Assembly: GCF_004000825.1 (NCBI RefSeq)
Contig: NZ_BILZ01000025.1
Location: 1 to 64,000 of the forward strand
From: Paenibacillus kobensis NBRC 15729
Lineage (GTDB): Bacteria > Bacillota > Bacilli > Paenibacillales > Paenibacillaceae
Direction: 5' to 3'
Length of the DNA stretch: 64,000 nucleotides
Shown: positions 51,671 to 60,735 of the stretch, one piece after another
How positions within the stretch are numbered: the stretch's first letter is position 1
Layout of the letters: every line of letters starts with the position of its first letter
Translations under genes and position numbers: made by a program
The notes under the pieces: model-generated
What the model saw: only the letters and a program-made list of their open reading frames with translations
Told to the model about the DNA's origin: nothing
Databases searched by the model: none

Positions 51671-53816
51671 TATTTTCACCTCCTTTCATGCCGCTTCGAT
51701 CGATATACGCCTCAATCAGCAGTTGATAGTAATCGCTTGACTGCAACAGCTGAGCATGCGTCCCGCATGCCGCCACCTGCCCGCGTTCCATCACGACGAT
51801 TTGATCCGCGTCCATGACGGTAGACAAGCGGTGGGCGATAATGATGCGCGTGCAAGCCAGGTTGGACAAATATTGCTCGATCCGCTGCTCGTTAATGCTG
51901 TCCAGCGCATTGGTCGCTTCGTCGAACACGATAATTTTGGGTGAGTGGACCAGACATCTGGCGATCGCAACCCGCTGCCGCTGACCGCCAGACAAGTTGC
52001 TGGCCGCCTCAGACAGCACCGTATCGTATTTCATCGGCATCGCTTCGATCTCTTCATGGATTTGAGCTGCTTGGGCCGCCCGAACGACCTCCTCCAACCC
52101 GACCTCCGGATAATTGCCCTTGATGTTCTCCAGTATCGATTGATTAAACAAGTAAGGCTGTTGGTTGACGATGCCCATCTGCCGGCGGATATGCGGCTTG
52201 TCGAGCTCGGCCAGATCGTGATCGTCATACATGACGTTGCCTGCGCTTGGCTCATACAAGCCGACAAGCAAATTCGCAAGCGTGCTCTTGCCAGAGCCGG
52301 AGGCGCCAATGACAGCAACCTTCTGGCCCGCCTCGATGTTCAGGCTGATATCTTTGAGCACCGGGTCGGCATATTTCGTATAAGCGTAAGACACGCCGTC
52401 CAACCGGACATTCCCTTCGAGTTGGTGCTGAAGGTATGTCTTGTTCGGGTCCGATTCAACCGGAGTATCCATCACGTCCTGCACTCGACGCAAATAGACT
52501 TTCAACTGAAAGAACGTCTCGAACGACAGAATGAGCGAGTTCGCCGTCGCGATAAAATAAGCGGCGATCGACTGGAAGGCGATAAGCTCGCCGATCGTCA
52601 TCTGCCCGCTGCTGACCCTCGTCGCCCCGATCCAGATGATGAACATCGGAATGTAGAACGTCAGCGAGCCGGAGAAGCCGTTGAGCAGGCCGAACAGCCT
52701 CTCCCGCCGCATGAACGTCTGCACGTACTGCGAATACAAGCGGTGCCAACGTGCCGATACGTTCTTCTCCGCGCCGGAGATTTTAATGTTCAGCATCCCT
52801 TGCACCGATTCGTTCTGCAGCGAGAACAGCTTCGTATCTTTCGCCAGCTCATCCCTGTTCGCCTCGTGCAAGAATGGCCGAATCGCATAAATCCCCAGAT
52901 ACAGCACGCCGACGAACAGGAAGATGAATAACGACAAGTACATCGATTTGGAAATCATATACCCGACGATGACGACCAGCAGGATGCAGTCCAGAAAGCT
53001 CTTCATCACCTGGTTCGCAACGATCATGCGGATTGACCGCAGGTTGGAGAACCGGTACATCAAGTCGCCCGAGCTTCGGACCTGGAAGAAGCTGTACGGG
53101 ATCGCCAGCATCCTTCCGAAGAATCCGCCCGACAGCTCGAAGTCGACGTTGCGGAATACGCGAATCATCGTCTCGTTCATCAGAAGACTGAAGGCGAAGT
53201 AGAGCACCAGCGCAAGCAGCAGGCTTTGAATATAGAGCGCCGTCGAGCTGCCGCTCTGCTTGACCAACAGATCGTCGATCATATGCTGGATAAATATCGG
53301 CGAGATCAGTGCGAACGCCTGCAACGAAATGTTGGAGGCCAGCATAAAAACCAGCATCCGCGGCTTCTTGAACAGCAGCTTCAAATAGGGCTTCCACAGG
53401 CTCTTCGGCCTCTGCTTCACGAAGCTCTCGCCCGGCTCCGCCCACAGCACGTAGCGGGAGAACTTCGCCGAGAATTCCTCCTCGCTCAGCTTGGCTCTGC
53501 CGTTAGCCGGATCGAGGATATAATAGCGGCCGTTCTTAATCCGTTCCAGCACGATAAAATGCTTCTGCTCCCAGTAGCAAATGAGCGGTCCGTCCAGCTG
53601 CGACAATCGTTCCATTTTAAAGCATTTGACCTTAAAGCCAAGCTCCTCGGACAACCGCTTCAGCTCGAACAGCGTATTGCCGTCCCGCCCGCTGCCAATC
53701 CGGTCGCGCAGCTCGAACAGCGACAAATGCTTGCCGTAATATCCGCTGATCATCGCGACGCATGCAAGGCCGCATTCGGTCTGACTCATCTGTTCAATAA
53801 ACGGGACTTTACGCAT
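51630..53816 (-). CDS. lanT: LanT, peptidase-containing lantibiotic exporter
   Basis: A 728-residue ABC transporter with an N-terminal C39 peptidase: catalytic Cys15 in QTECGLACV, His86 in QKHFIVL and Asp102 in YILDPANG. Six helices span about 160-430. The ATPase has Walker A GASGSGKSTL, signature NLSGGQRQRVAIA and Walker B IIVFDEATNALD. It removes the leader after a double-glycine-type site while exporting both peptides. Its start overlaps the lanM2 stop by 8 bases, and its end overlaps the alpha precursor. One LanT serving both peptides is the rule in haloduracin and lichenicidin. Confidence 0.96.
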   Translation of the reverse strand: MRKVPFIEQMSQTECGLACVAMISGYYGKHLSLFELRDRIGSGRDGNTLFELKRLSEELGFKVKCFKMERLSQLDGPLICYWEQKHFIVLERIKNGRYYILDPANGRAKLSEEEFSAKFSRYVLWAEPGESFVKQRPKSLWKPYLKLLFKKPRMLVFMLASNISLQAFALISPIFIQHMIDDLLVKQSGSSTALYIQSLLLALVLYFAFSLLMNETMIRVFRNVDFELSGGFFGRMLAIPYSFFQVRSSGDLMYRFSNLRSIRMIVANQVMKSFLDCILLVVIVGYMISKSMYLSLFIFLFVGVLYLGIYAIRPFLHEANRDELAKDTKLFSLQNESVQGMLNIKISGAEKNVSARWHRLYSQYVQTFMRRERLFGLLNGFSGSLTFYIPMFIIWIGATRVSSGQMTIGELIAFQSIAAYFIATANSLILSFETFFQLKVYLRRVQDVMDTPVESDPNKTYLQHQLEGNVRLDGVSYAYTKYADPVLKDISLNIEAGQKVAVIGASGSGKSTLANLLVGLYEPSAGNVMYDDHDLAELDKPHIRRQMGIVNQQPYLFNQSILENIKGNYPEVGLEEVVRAAQAAQIHEEIEAMPMKYDTVLSEAASNLSGGQRQRVAIARCLVHSPKIIVFDEATNALDSINEQRIEQYLSNLACTRIIIAHRLSTVMDADQIVVMERGQVAACGTHAQLLQSSDYYQLLIEAYIDRSGMKGGENNEQRLEKSLRQSS

Positions 53817-56800
53817 CGATGACGGCGACTCCCTTCCCGGATGGAAACCCTAGCGTCAGCAAGGACGGAATGCTGCGGTTATGAAGTCGCAGCAGCGTCC
53901 AGCCGACCCCCGTTACTCCTAACATCAAACCTGCAAGACTTCTCGCCTTCATTCCTTCGAGCTTGCTTCGAATATCCGCCCGCTGAAGCGACTGTTCGAC
54001 GCATCGTTCGATGGCGGGCTTGAATTCGCGCCCCCATTCGGCTATCGAGATATCGAGCAAGATATTGAGATTGCCGAACAATCCATGACAGAGCGATAAG
54101 CGGGGCAAGCTGCCAGTCGCTTTCATTACGGCGTCCATAACGCCCGTCAACTGCGCCGGCTTTAAGCCTGAATCTTGCGCCAGCACTCGTCCGAGCAGCA
54201 CGCCTGGAGCGCCGTGGCACCAGTAGTTGGAGGCGAATGGACTTGCGGCATGCTCTCTGAGGTCTCGCCAGTTGCAGTGCGCCTCGTCGAAGTTCGACGC
54301 TTCGAATTCGGCAAGCTTGTCCCTCAGCCCGCGGCCTTCCCGCCATCCGCATTGCTTCTCCAGCTTGTCGAGTGCATAGATCAGTCCGGACGATCCGTGA
54401 GCGAAGCCCGTCCATGCGGTCGGCGCTGACTTCAGCCGATCGAGCATACGCCGACCGTAGAGCACCGCCGTATCGTAAGCCGCCTGTTCACGGGTCAGCG
54501 TCCATATATTCGTGCACAGAGTCGCGATACCGGCATAACCGTCCAAATAATCGACAATCGGCTCGGTTTCCTTGTATCCGTTCCCCTGCGTAATTTCAAT
54601 TCCGGATTGCGGAGCGCTGCGGATCGAATCCAGCAGCTCCATTGCAAATTGCCTTGCATCGGGAAACTCGAACAGCTCGTTCAAGTAGATGCCGGCATAT
54701 ACGACCGACCCCATACCGTTAAAGACAGAAGGAGACATATCGCCTTTTATTCGTGCGAATACCGACGTGACGAATCGGAAGCTCTTAACCGCAATGTCAC
54801 GATATTTCTGTTCTTTCGTTTGCTCGTACATTTGGCCCAGAAAGACCGTCATTCCCATAATCCCGCTGTACAGCGAGAAATCCAAAGCCTGCCACATACA
54901 TCGTTCATCTTGATTGCGTACTCCAATCCAGCTTGCATATTGATCGTCCTCGATCGCCTGCTCTGTCAAATAATCCGCAATACGCCGCGCCTCAGACATC
55001 GGATCGAACAAATGCCCTTCCTCTTCACTCTTGCTCCCTGGCAGCGCCTCGACCGCAGCGGCTTCCATTTCCCGAATCTCGTTATAATGCAGCGACGCCG
55101 ACATCAATCTCATTTGGAAAGCCTTGTCTTCTTCTCCGAGACGGTCGATCTGCCCGCGAATGATGTCAAGACTCGACTGCGTAAAAACACCGTCTATTAC
55201 AGCTCCGCGACAGTCCGTTACGGACGTGCCGTCCAGACCGAACGTAAAGTAAGGAATGTCGTTGTTCAGCAAATCTTGAATTTCGCTCCATACGACGCGC
55301 TCGAACGACGGCTCCGCTTTCGTAATGTTCCAAAGCATCTCCAGCAGCAACTCGCGTTTCAATCCGTCTCCCATATTGTCCGGATGTACGGATGCGGTCA
55401 GGAAACGTCCATAAAGATAGGTCGGGCGCAGCAGCGCTCTGCATCGAACATGAGTGAACAGCGACGACACGACATCGAACAAACGCTCTTGCTCCTGGAT
55501 GTAGATGCGGTAAACATTCTCAAATCCCCGCATAATATCTCCGACATATTGCACCGGATTAATGATTTCTCCGTTCAATTGAACCAGATGGCGGTCGTGG
55601 GAAGTAACGAACGGAATTTGCTCATAACGCAGCGGTCCGCCTTCTTCGCTCTTGAGCGCCCACCCCGTCATATTGCCGGATACCTGATCGGGCTTGCCGG
55701 CAATTCCGCTAATATCGAAATCGAACCTCATATTAAACAGCTGGCCGGTCGGATACAGCCCCGATGTCAGTACGGTGCGCTGAATCTCCGATGCCGGAAA
55801 AGGCACTACGCCGGTCTTGAAGATCGAATTGGAAATAACGGTCTCCATATCGATGACAAAAGGCATTTCCCCGCTGGCCACGATGTTCTCATAATGCATA
55901 TCCGTCGACTGAAACAGATGAAAAATGCCGCTCAGCACTCCCATCCGGTAATAATAACGTGCGACCTGCTCCTCGTTCGCACAAGTCTGATGCCCAATAT
56001 ATTGCTGCCATCCGTAATGTCCCCGGTCAATCGTCCTCGCGGCAAGCGGACCGTCCTCCAATCCGCTGCGCTCCAGGAAGTCGAGCCATTGCGCGAATGC
56101 CATATCGGTCTGCAGCGACCTGGGCTTGTAGACAACCGTCGTACCGTTATCAAAATGCAGCAGCGTTACCGTCCGACCGTCTTGATGCGAATCTCCCGCG
56201 CTCATGGCAATGCGCTGCAGCACGGCTGGCATACCGCCTAACAAGGTATCCTGAAGCTGGGCATAATCTTCCTCCAGCCTGCCGAACAATTCCATACCGT
56301 TGCGCACCGCTCTTGCCGCTTGCTCCGCCATCATACGTGCTAATACCGGATACTGCCGCAGAATACGTGTCCAGGCCTCCGCATCGTCAGCCCATTCGCC
56401 GATGTAAGCCTCTAACGTCAATTCCGGCTTCGACTCCCGGCACAGATGAAAGTCGTATACGACAACTTTATCGCTTAGCATCCGCAAGTCGCTCATCCAA
56501 TTCTGCATCGCATGATGGATCACTTCATCCCCCATGATGGGCTTCATGCGCTCCAGAAGACCGCCGCTCCACATCATCTGTTCGATATAGTGCAAGAACG
56601 GGGCGGTGAATAAAGCGATTCCAAGCTGCAGGTTGCTTCGCATCCAATAAGGCGTCGGCCAAAGCTTCAGAACATCCTCAAGCGTCTGCTCCCACTGCAT
56701 ATCGGTAACGGAGGGGATACCGCCGCTTTGCAGCATGCTGACGAAGGCTGCTTTATCGGTCCCTCTCATCTGCAGCCGGCTGCCGAACACTTCGGGCGAA

Positions 56801-56940
56801 GAGCCTGAACGGGCTAACCACGGAGCGAGTGCCTCCGTTTCGGACAGGGCGGCGGCACCTTGCCGCTGCGTCTTGCTAGTCCCTCTCTCCGACATGTAAG
56901 CAGCCTTCGCATAGGGACGATAAGTATCCACCGTCGTCAC
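53809..56940 (-). CDS. lanM2: LanM2, class II lanthipeptide synthetase for the beta peptide
   Basis: A 1043-residue dehydratase-cyclase. Start GTG 56940 has AGGTGGGG upstream. Dehydratase marks are Lys272 in VVYKPRSLQ, TDMHYENIVASG and PFVIDMETV; cyclase marks are GFAHGSSGLIYAL and the zinc ligands Cys908 in WCHGAPGVL and Cys951 in LCHGLFGN. It differs clearly from LanM1 in sequence, so the two are not a recent duplication. It lies 26 bases after the beta precursor and probably modifies it, as HalM2 does for HalA2. Confidence 0.96.
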   Translation of the reverse strand: MTTVDTYRPYAKAAYMSERGTSKTQRQGAAALSETEALAPWLARSGSSPEVFGSRLQMRGTDKAAFVSMLQSGGIPSVTDMQWEQTLEDVLKLWPTPYWMRSNLQLGIALFTAPFLHYIEQMMWSGGLLERMKPIMGDEVIHHAMQNWMSDLRMLSDKVVVYDFHLCRESKPELTLEAYIGEWADDAEAWTRILRQYPVLARMMAEQAARAVRNGMELFGRLEEDYAQLQDTLLGGMPAVLQRIAMSAGDSHQDGRTVTLLHFDNGTTVVYKPRSLQTDMAFAQWLDFLERSGLEDGPLAARTIDRGHYGWQQYIGHQTCANEEQVARYYYRMGVLSGIFHLFQSTDMHYENIVASGEMPFVIDMETVISNSIFKTGVVPFPASEIQRTVLTSGLYPTGQLFNMRFDFDISGIAGKPDQVSGNMTGWALKSEEGGPLRYEQIPFVTSHDRHLVQLNGEIINPVQYVGDIMRGFENVYRIYIQEQERLFDVVSSLFTHVRCRALLRPTYLYGRFLTASVHPDNMGDGLKRELLLEMLWNITKAEPSFERVVWSEIQDLLNNDIPYFTFGLDGTSVTDCRGAVIDGVFTQSSLDIIRGQIDRLGEEDKAFQMRLMSASLHYNEIREMEAAAVEALPGSKSEEEGHLFDPMSEARRIADYLTEQAIEDDQYASWIGVRNQDERCMWQALDFSLYSGIMGMTVFLGQMYEQTKEQKYRDIAVKSFRFVTSVFARIKGDMSPSVFNGMGSVVYAGIYLNELFEFPDARQFAMELLDSIRSAPQSGIEITQGNGYKETEPIVDYLDGYAGIATLCTNIWTLTREQAAYDTAVLYGRRMLDRLKSAPTAWTGFAHGSSGLIYALDKLEKQCGWREGRGLRDKLAEFEASNFDEAHCNWRDLREHAASPFASNYWCHGAPGVLLGRVLAQDSGLKPAQLTGVMDAVMKATGSLPRLSLCHGLFGNLNILLDISIAEWGREFKPAIERCVEQSLQRADIRSKLEGMKARSLAGLMLGVTGVGWTLLRLHNRSIPSLLTLGFPSGKGVAVIDA

Positions 56941-56966
56941 GATATCCCCACCTTCATTCGCTTAAA

Positions 56967-57149
56967 TTAGCATTTCGTCGAACATGCCGTCGTCGGGCAC
57001 GATCTGCTGGAATCTTGAATCGTATAGATGATTACTGGCGGGATAATCGCGCACGGCCACGAACTGCGCTGTTCAACTTCAGCAGCGCCGGACAGTTCCA
57101 TCAATTCGGACTCGTTCACTTCGCCGATCATATCGATTGCTCGCATCAT
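56967..57149 (-). CDS. lanA2: LanA-beta, second lantibiotic precursor
   Basis: A 60-residue precursor; GGAGG lies 6 bases before ATG 57149, with a second ATG directly after. The leader (MRAIDMIGEVNESELMELSG) is acidic and very short. The core region starts SSWPCAIIPP and ends CPTTACSTKC, closely like haloduracin beta (TTWPC and CPTTKCTSQC). It has four Cys and ten Ser/Thr between the first Ser of SSWPC and the end. The junction SGA-AEVEQR-SSW suggests cleavage by LanT after GA, then removal of six residues by LanP, as in lichenicidin beta and cytolysin. An in-frame stop just upstream rules out a longer leader. Confidence 0.93.
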   Translation of the reverse strand: MMRAIDMIGEVNESELMELSGAAEVEQRSSWPCAIIPPVIIYTIQDSSRSCPTTACSTKC

Positions 57150-57247
57150 TATTCACCTCCTTTCATTGTTGGCGATGCATTCCAGTATTGCTTCGATCTC
57201 TTGTCATCATCTTATCAAGCAATCGGACTGCCGAATATCGTGGCAAT

Positions 57248-57274
57248 CCACACACTTCCATGTGGTTTCCCACA
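57248..57274. promoter_or_regulatory. Alternating CCACA/TGTGG operator-like repeats before lanA-beta
   Basis: CCACA (57248-57252), TGTGG (57261-57265) and CCACA (57270-57274) form two overlapping dyads about 100-125 bases upstream of the beta precursor. The right pair is TGTGG-TTTC-CCACA. They are a candidate site for the LuxR-type regulator encoded just upstream. No clear -35/-10 could be assigned. Confidence 0.35.
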
Positions 57275-57307
57275 TTTCACACTCCCTGCGGAAGATCGAA
57301 TGAATAA

Positions 57308-57353
57308 AAGCCTGCGGGGAGCGCTTCCGATCGGAAACGCTCCCCGCAGGCTT
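57308..57353 (-). terminator. Terminator of the lanP-luxR unit
   Basis: AAGCCTGCGGGGAGCG and CGCTCCCCGCAGGCTT form a perfect 16-bp stem with a 14-base loop; TTTTATT follows on the minus strand. It separates regulator transcription from the precursor genes. Confidence 0.9.
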
Positions 57354-57356
57354 GGA

Positions 57357-57986
57357 TCACACAGGAGTCTGCCAATATTTCGCCACCGCTTCTACCCGGT
57401 TTCTTACGCCCAGCTTGCGGTAAATTTTGCTCAAATACGTCTCGATTGTCCGCACGCTAAGGTGCATGCTCTTGGCAATTTCCTTATTCGTGCTGCCGCC
57501 CGCCACCTGCTCCATCACGGTACGCTCCGAATGCGTCAGATTCGGTTGCACATCCGAAGACGCATTGCGCAGCTCGACCAGCTCCGCCATACGCGTAGGG
57601 AGGATGGAGAAGCCGCATAGCTCTCCCTCCATTGCGACCATGAGCTGCCGCTGGGTGGAATAAGCGGGAAGGTAGCTGACAATTCCCGAGCTCCAGAAAT
57701 CTTCCACCATCAATTCATCCTCCCGCTCATATAACGCGATAATATGATTGATGATCTTATTCCGCTTCAGCTCGCGAACGAGATCGAGCGATTGGTTTAT
57801 AAGCGCGCTTTCGACTAGAAGGATGTTCGGACGGGACTTCACGAGCATCTCACGCTCAATACAGTTGCTCGTCATCACTTTATCGATGAAATGAAACTGC
57901 TCGATCAGAAACTTCAATCCGAAGAGCAGCGTTCCTTGCTGCATAATGATCATTGAACTGTAATGGTGTGCCAGCACAAGCTCCAC
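57357..57986 (-). CDS. LuxR-type regulator with degenerate receiver domain
   Basis: A 209-residue protein, probably the cluster regulator. The C-terminal LuxR helix-turn-helix is intact (LTHSERTVMEQVAGGSTNKE, SVRTIETYLSKIYRKLGV). The N-terminal half has receiver-like length, but the acidic pair is replaced (VLAHHYSS) and the phospho-acceptor position reads LLVESAL, with Glu in place of Asp. It should therefore not be phosphorylated in the normal way and no kinase gene is nearby. It lies 23 bases after the subtilase gene, before the beta precursor. Confidence 0.85.
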   Translation of the reverse strand: MELVLAHHYSSMIIMQQGTLLFGLKFLIEQFHFIDKVMTSNCIEREMLVKSRPNILLVESALINQSLDLVRELKRNKIINHIIALYEREDELMVEDFWSSGIVSYLPAYSTQRQLMVAMEGELCGFSILPTRMAELVELRNASSDVQPNLTHSERTVMEQVAGGSTNKEIAKSMHLSVRTIETYLSKIYRKLGVRNRVEAVAKYWQTPV

Positions 57987-58009
57987 CTCTGTCCTTATAT
58001 ACTTCCCTC

Positions 58010-59461
58010 TTATCGGGTAACTGCCTTGTATACGTTTAAGATGCCGCTTCCATAAAACGACGAGTCTTTGCCACTGCTGTCGACACCGTATTTATACAAA
58101 TGCCGTTCCGCCTGCGCCGGCTTATTCTTTAATCCATATTTGCCGATGATTAACCCAAGGGCTGCCGATACTTTCGGTGTCGCAACTGAAGTGCCGGCCA
58201 TAAAGCCGTACCCTCCGCCGACGACCGTGCTGATGACCTGTTCCTTTTCATACCAGCCTTCCGCTAACCACCGGTCTATTCCATACTGCTCATAATACCG
58301 GTAGTCTCCTCCCGGAGCACTAATGTCGACCAATCCTCTGCCATAATTCGAGAACAACGACAATTCATTCGTTGGTCCTACGGATGCAACCGTTACAACG
58401 TTCGGCAGCGAAGCCGGCACATCGAATACTTTACCTTTGAACGTAACGCCGTCCTCGGCCATCTTCGCCCGCATAAATTGCTCGAACTGCTTACGGTCCT
58501 TCTCGTTGACGCCGTCGTTGCCGACGGCCGCTACGACAACCGAGCCTCTGTCGCGAGCATACTCGATAGCCCGCTTGTATCCCTCAATCTCGACAAGTTC
58601 CTCGTTGCTTTTCCCTTCCGATGAGAACGTAAGCCCTTTAATCAAATAGCTTCCAAGACTGAGATTAATAACATCTACGTCGTCCTTGGCGGCCTCTACG
58701 ATCGCTTTAATGACCCAGATCGTCTCCGCTGATCCGCTGCCGAATACACGGTAGGACCGTATTCCGATATGCGGCGCAATTCCTTTGATCATGCCGTCCG
58801 CCGCCACTTGCCCGGCGACGAACGTGCCATGGCCGGTCAGATCGTTCGTTTGGTTCACATTCCCGCTCTCCTGCGGCTCGCCGCCACGGAACCCCCCTGC
58901 CGGGACGAGATTGCGGGAACCCGGCTTAATATTGGCGGCCAGATCCGGATGAGGATAAAGGCCGGAATCGATTATGCCGACTATTACCTTTGAGGAACCC
59001 TCGTAGACATTGTAGCTTGACCCATTACGGGTCGACTGCTGCATATCCCACTGCAGATCCCACAGATAGGGCAGCGTAGCCAATGAAACGGTTCGCTCGT
59101 CTTGCGCCGGCTCCAGCGCCCGGACGGATCGGTTGAAGCTCTCGACCTGGCTGTCAGCCGCTAACCGGCCGGAATAGCCCGCCTTCCCTTTGACTTGAAT
59201 CAATCCAAGCTCCCTGACCTCGTACACAACCTGGAACCCTTCCTGCTTCACCTTCGCTACAAATCGATCATACGGGATGTCATTCTTCTTTATAAGCGTA
59301 TAATAGTGATCTTCTTCGGATAGGCCGTTGTAGGAGCCGGCCGTTACCGGAGTTATCATCACGATCAAGCTTGCGATTAATAGGAGCGGGAACCACCTCC
59401 ATGATAAACCAGATGCCTCCCGGCGCACAGAATCGTTCTCTACTCTCAATATCCGCCTCAC
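58010..59461 (-). CDS. lanP: LanP/LicP-like subtilisin for leader trimming
   Basis: A 483-residue secreted serine protease of family S8. GTG 59461 follows GGGGAGG by 6 bases. A signal or anchor helix is at about 23-41, then a prodomain to about 135. The catalytic set is Asp165 (IIDSGLYPHPD), His211 (TGHGTFVAG), Asn315 (AAVGNDG) and Ser425 (AGTSVATPK). The entry LQWDMQQSTRNGSSYNVYEG is like EpiP and LicP. In lichenicidin LicP removes a residual hexapeptide from the beta peptide outside the cell. It leads the lanP-luxR unit at the upstream end of the cluster. Confidence 0.92.
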   Translation of the reverse strand: MRRILRVENDSVRREASGLSWRWFPLLLIASLIVMITPVTAGSYNGLSEEDHYYTLIKKNDIPYDRFVAKVKQEGFQVVYEVRELGLIQVKGKAGYSGRLAADSQVESFNRSVRALEPAQDERTVSLATLPYLWDLQWDMQQSTRNGSSYNVYEGSSKVIVGIIDSGLYPHPDLAANIKPGSRNLVPAGGFRGGEPQESGNVNQTNDLTGHGTFVAGQVAADGMIKGIAPHIGIRSYRVFGSGSAETIWVIKAIVEAAKDDVDVINLSLGSYLIKGLTFSSEGKSNEELVEIEGYKRAIEYARDRGSVVVAAVGNDGVNEKDRKQFEQFMRAKMAEDGVTFKGKVFDVPASLPNVVTVASVGPTNELSLFSNYGRGLVDISAPGGDYRYYEQYGIDRWLAEGWYEKEQVISTVVGGGYGFMAGTSVATPKVSAALGLIIGKYGLKNKPAQAERHLYKYGVDSSGKDSSFYGSGILNVYKAVTR

Positions 59462-59790
59462 GATTTACCTCCCCTAATCTATGATAAATTTAGCAGCCAG
59501 GCTGACCGCCTCTCCAAAATTAGATATCAATCCCCCCCATCTCGCCAAAGTTCTGCTTGCTATTCCGGCAATACCTGATTGCCTCCGACACATTATATAC
59601 CAAAGTCAAAACTTTTAAAATTCAGACTATTTATCTATTAACTGGAAGAACAGGGAAAGTAAAACCTTTCTCCTATCTATCTTCCGCTAAGTTCGTCAGT
59701 CTATGTAGAATGGAGGGCCAACGATATATGACGGAAGCCCTTTCGACTCGATCCCTCTTTCAAGAGGGAAGCACTATTTTTCCGACAAAA
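59462..59790. other. Upstream region of lanP, no gene seen
   Basis: The plus-strand frame beginning at 59557 runs through the terminator of the next gene and into its antisense, so I leave it out. A TCCCTCTT/AAGAGGGA hairpin sits at 59753-59770. The lanP promoter should lie here but is not obvious. Confidence 0.4.
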
Positions 59791-59827
59791 AAACGGTCCC
59801 TCTGCCCCTTGAGCAGAAGAACCGTTT
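59791..59827 (-). terminator. Terminator of the DUF695/RraB-like gene
   Basis: AAACGGTTCTTCTGC and GCAGAGGGACCGTTTTTTT on the minus strand, a stem with small mismatches and a T-run, adjoining the stop codon. Confidence 0.85.
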
Positions 59828-59828
59828 A

Positions 59829-60735
59829 TTATGGCTTCCAAGAGTCGCTTCGTTTGCCATTCATGGAATTGCCCATTATTCGGCGCATGAACGCCTTAAA
59901 CCGTGCCGAAAAAGACAGCTGCATAGCGGAGCCCCATCCGTCATATTTGCCTTCCTTGCCGTTAAGCAGACGGTACAGTTCATCGACCCGCCGGTTGAGC
60001 GTATCGAGCTTCACATCGTCTTGTCTGCTAATGACGAGCGGATACGGATAATCCGGTTCCGGATCGCCGCTTTTCCCCTCTTCGATCCGATAGCCGAGCC
60101 TCTCAAGCGTCTGCTTCATTCCGATTCGGTCATCGTTGTGGCGGAACAACAGCCAATGATATACCGTTCGCTGACGGTTGATCCGATCACCGTGGTGGGC
60201 AAGTGCATAAACCATCTGCGCATTATGAATGAGAAGCTGTTCCCTGTCGTCGGGCAGCATATATTTATAAAATTCCCAATTCGAATCCGGCTTTCGGTAC
60301 AGCTGCGCGCGAATTTCCTTATTCTGCTGGATAAGCGTCTTCAGCAGGCGGTCGTCGTAATCGCTTCGCACATAATAGTAGAACTCCAGCTTCGATTCCG
60401 TATGCAGCCGGCCTACATAATAATGCTCACCAGCCCCGGACATCGCCTGTTCCAGGCGGGTTGCCCAGCCTTCAAGCTCAAGCACTGCATCGGCTCTTCG
60501 TTTGCCGCTGTGTGACAGACGGTAGACGTTCACCGTAACCGACAGCAGCTCGTCGAATGATTCGATCGGATAATCAGATTTATATCCGGAATTGACAAGC
60601 AGCCGCAAATGCTCACTGTTCGTTCGCCGTTCAAAAAATCCCCAGTCTTCTCCTGTCTTTTCCGTAAAGATTACCTCTCTATCCTGCCATGTTGTCGCCG
60701 AATGACCGACTGACGCCGTCAATGCCGATGAGCCT
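59829..60735 (-). CDS. DUF695 and RraB-like domain protein
   Basis: A cytoplasmic protein of up to about 300 residues. The N-terminal half fits DUF695 (EDWGFFERRTNSEHLRLLVN, TESKLEFYYYVRSDYDDRLL, DSNWEFYKYMLPDD). The C-terminal part resembles the RNase E inhibitor RraB (VYHWLLFRHNDDRIGMKQTL, EGKYDGWGSAM) and ends with a basic tail. The start is unclear. The open frame reaches TTG 60764, but a TTGGTT-N17-TATAAT promoter lies inside that stretch, so translation must begin later. AGAGAGG near 60690 has no ATG, GTG or TTG at the right distance, only ACG. The function in an organism of this kind is unknown. Confidence 0.75.

Noticed and set aside
54607-56241. 544-codon frame antisense to lanM2
   Set aside because: It is a shadow of the synthetase gene with no start signals.
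57357-57986. Assignment as a normal phospho-receiver regulator of a lantibiotic two-component system
   Set aside because: The acidic pair and acceptor Asp are missing and there is no LanK gene, so I list it as a degenerate-receiver regulator instead.
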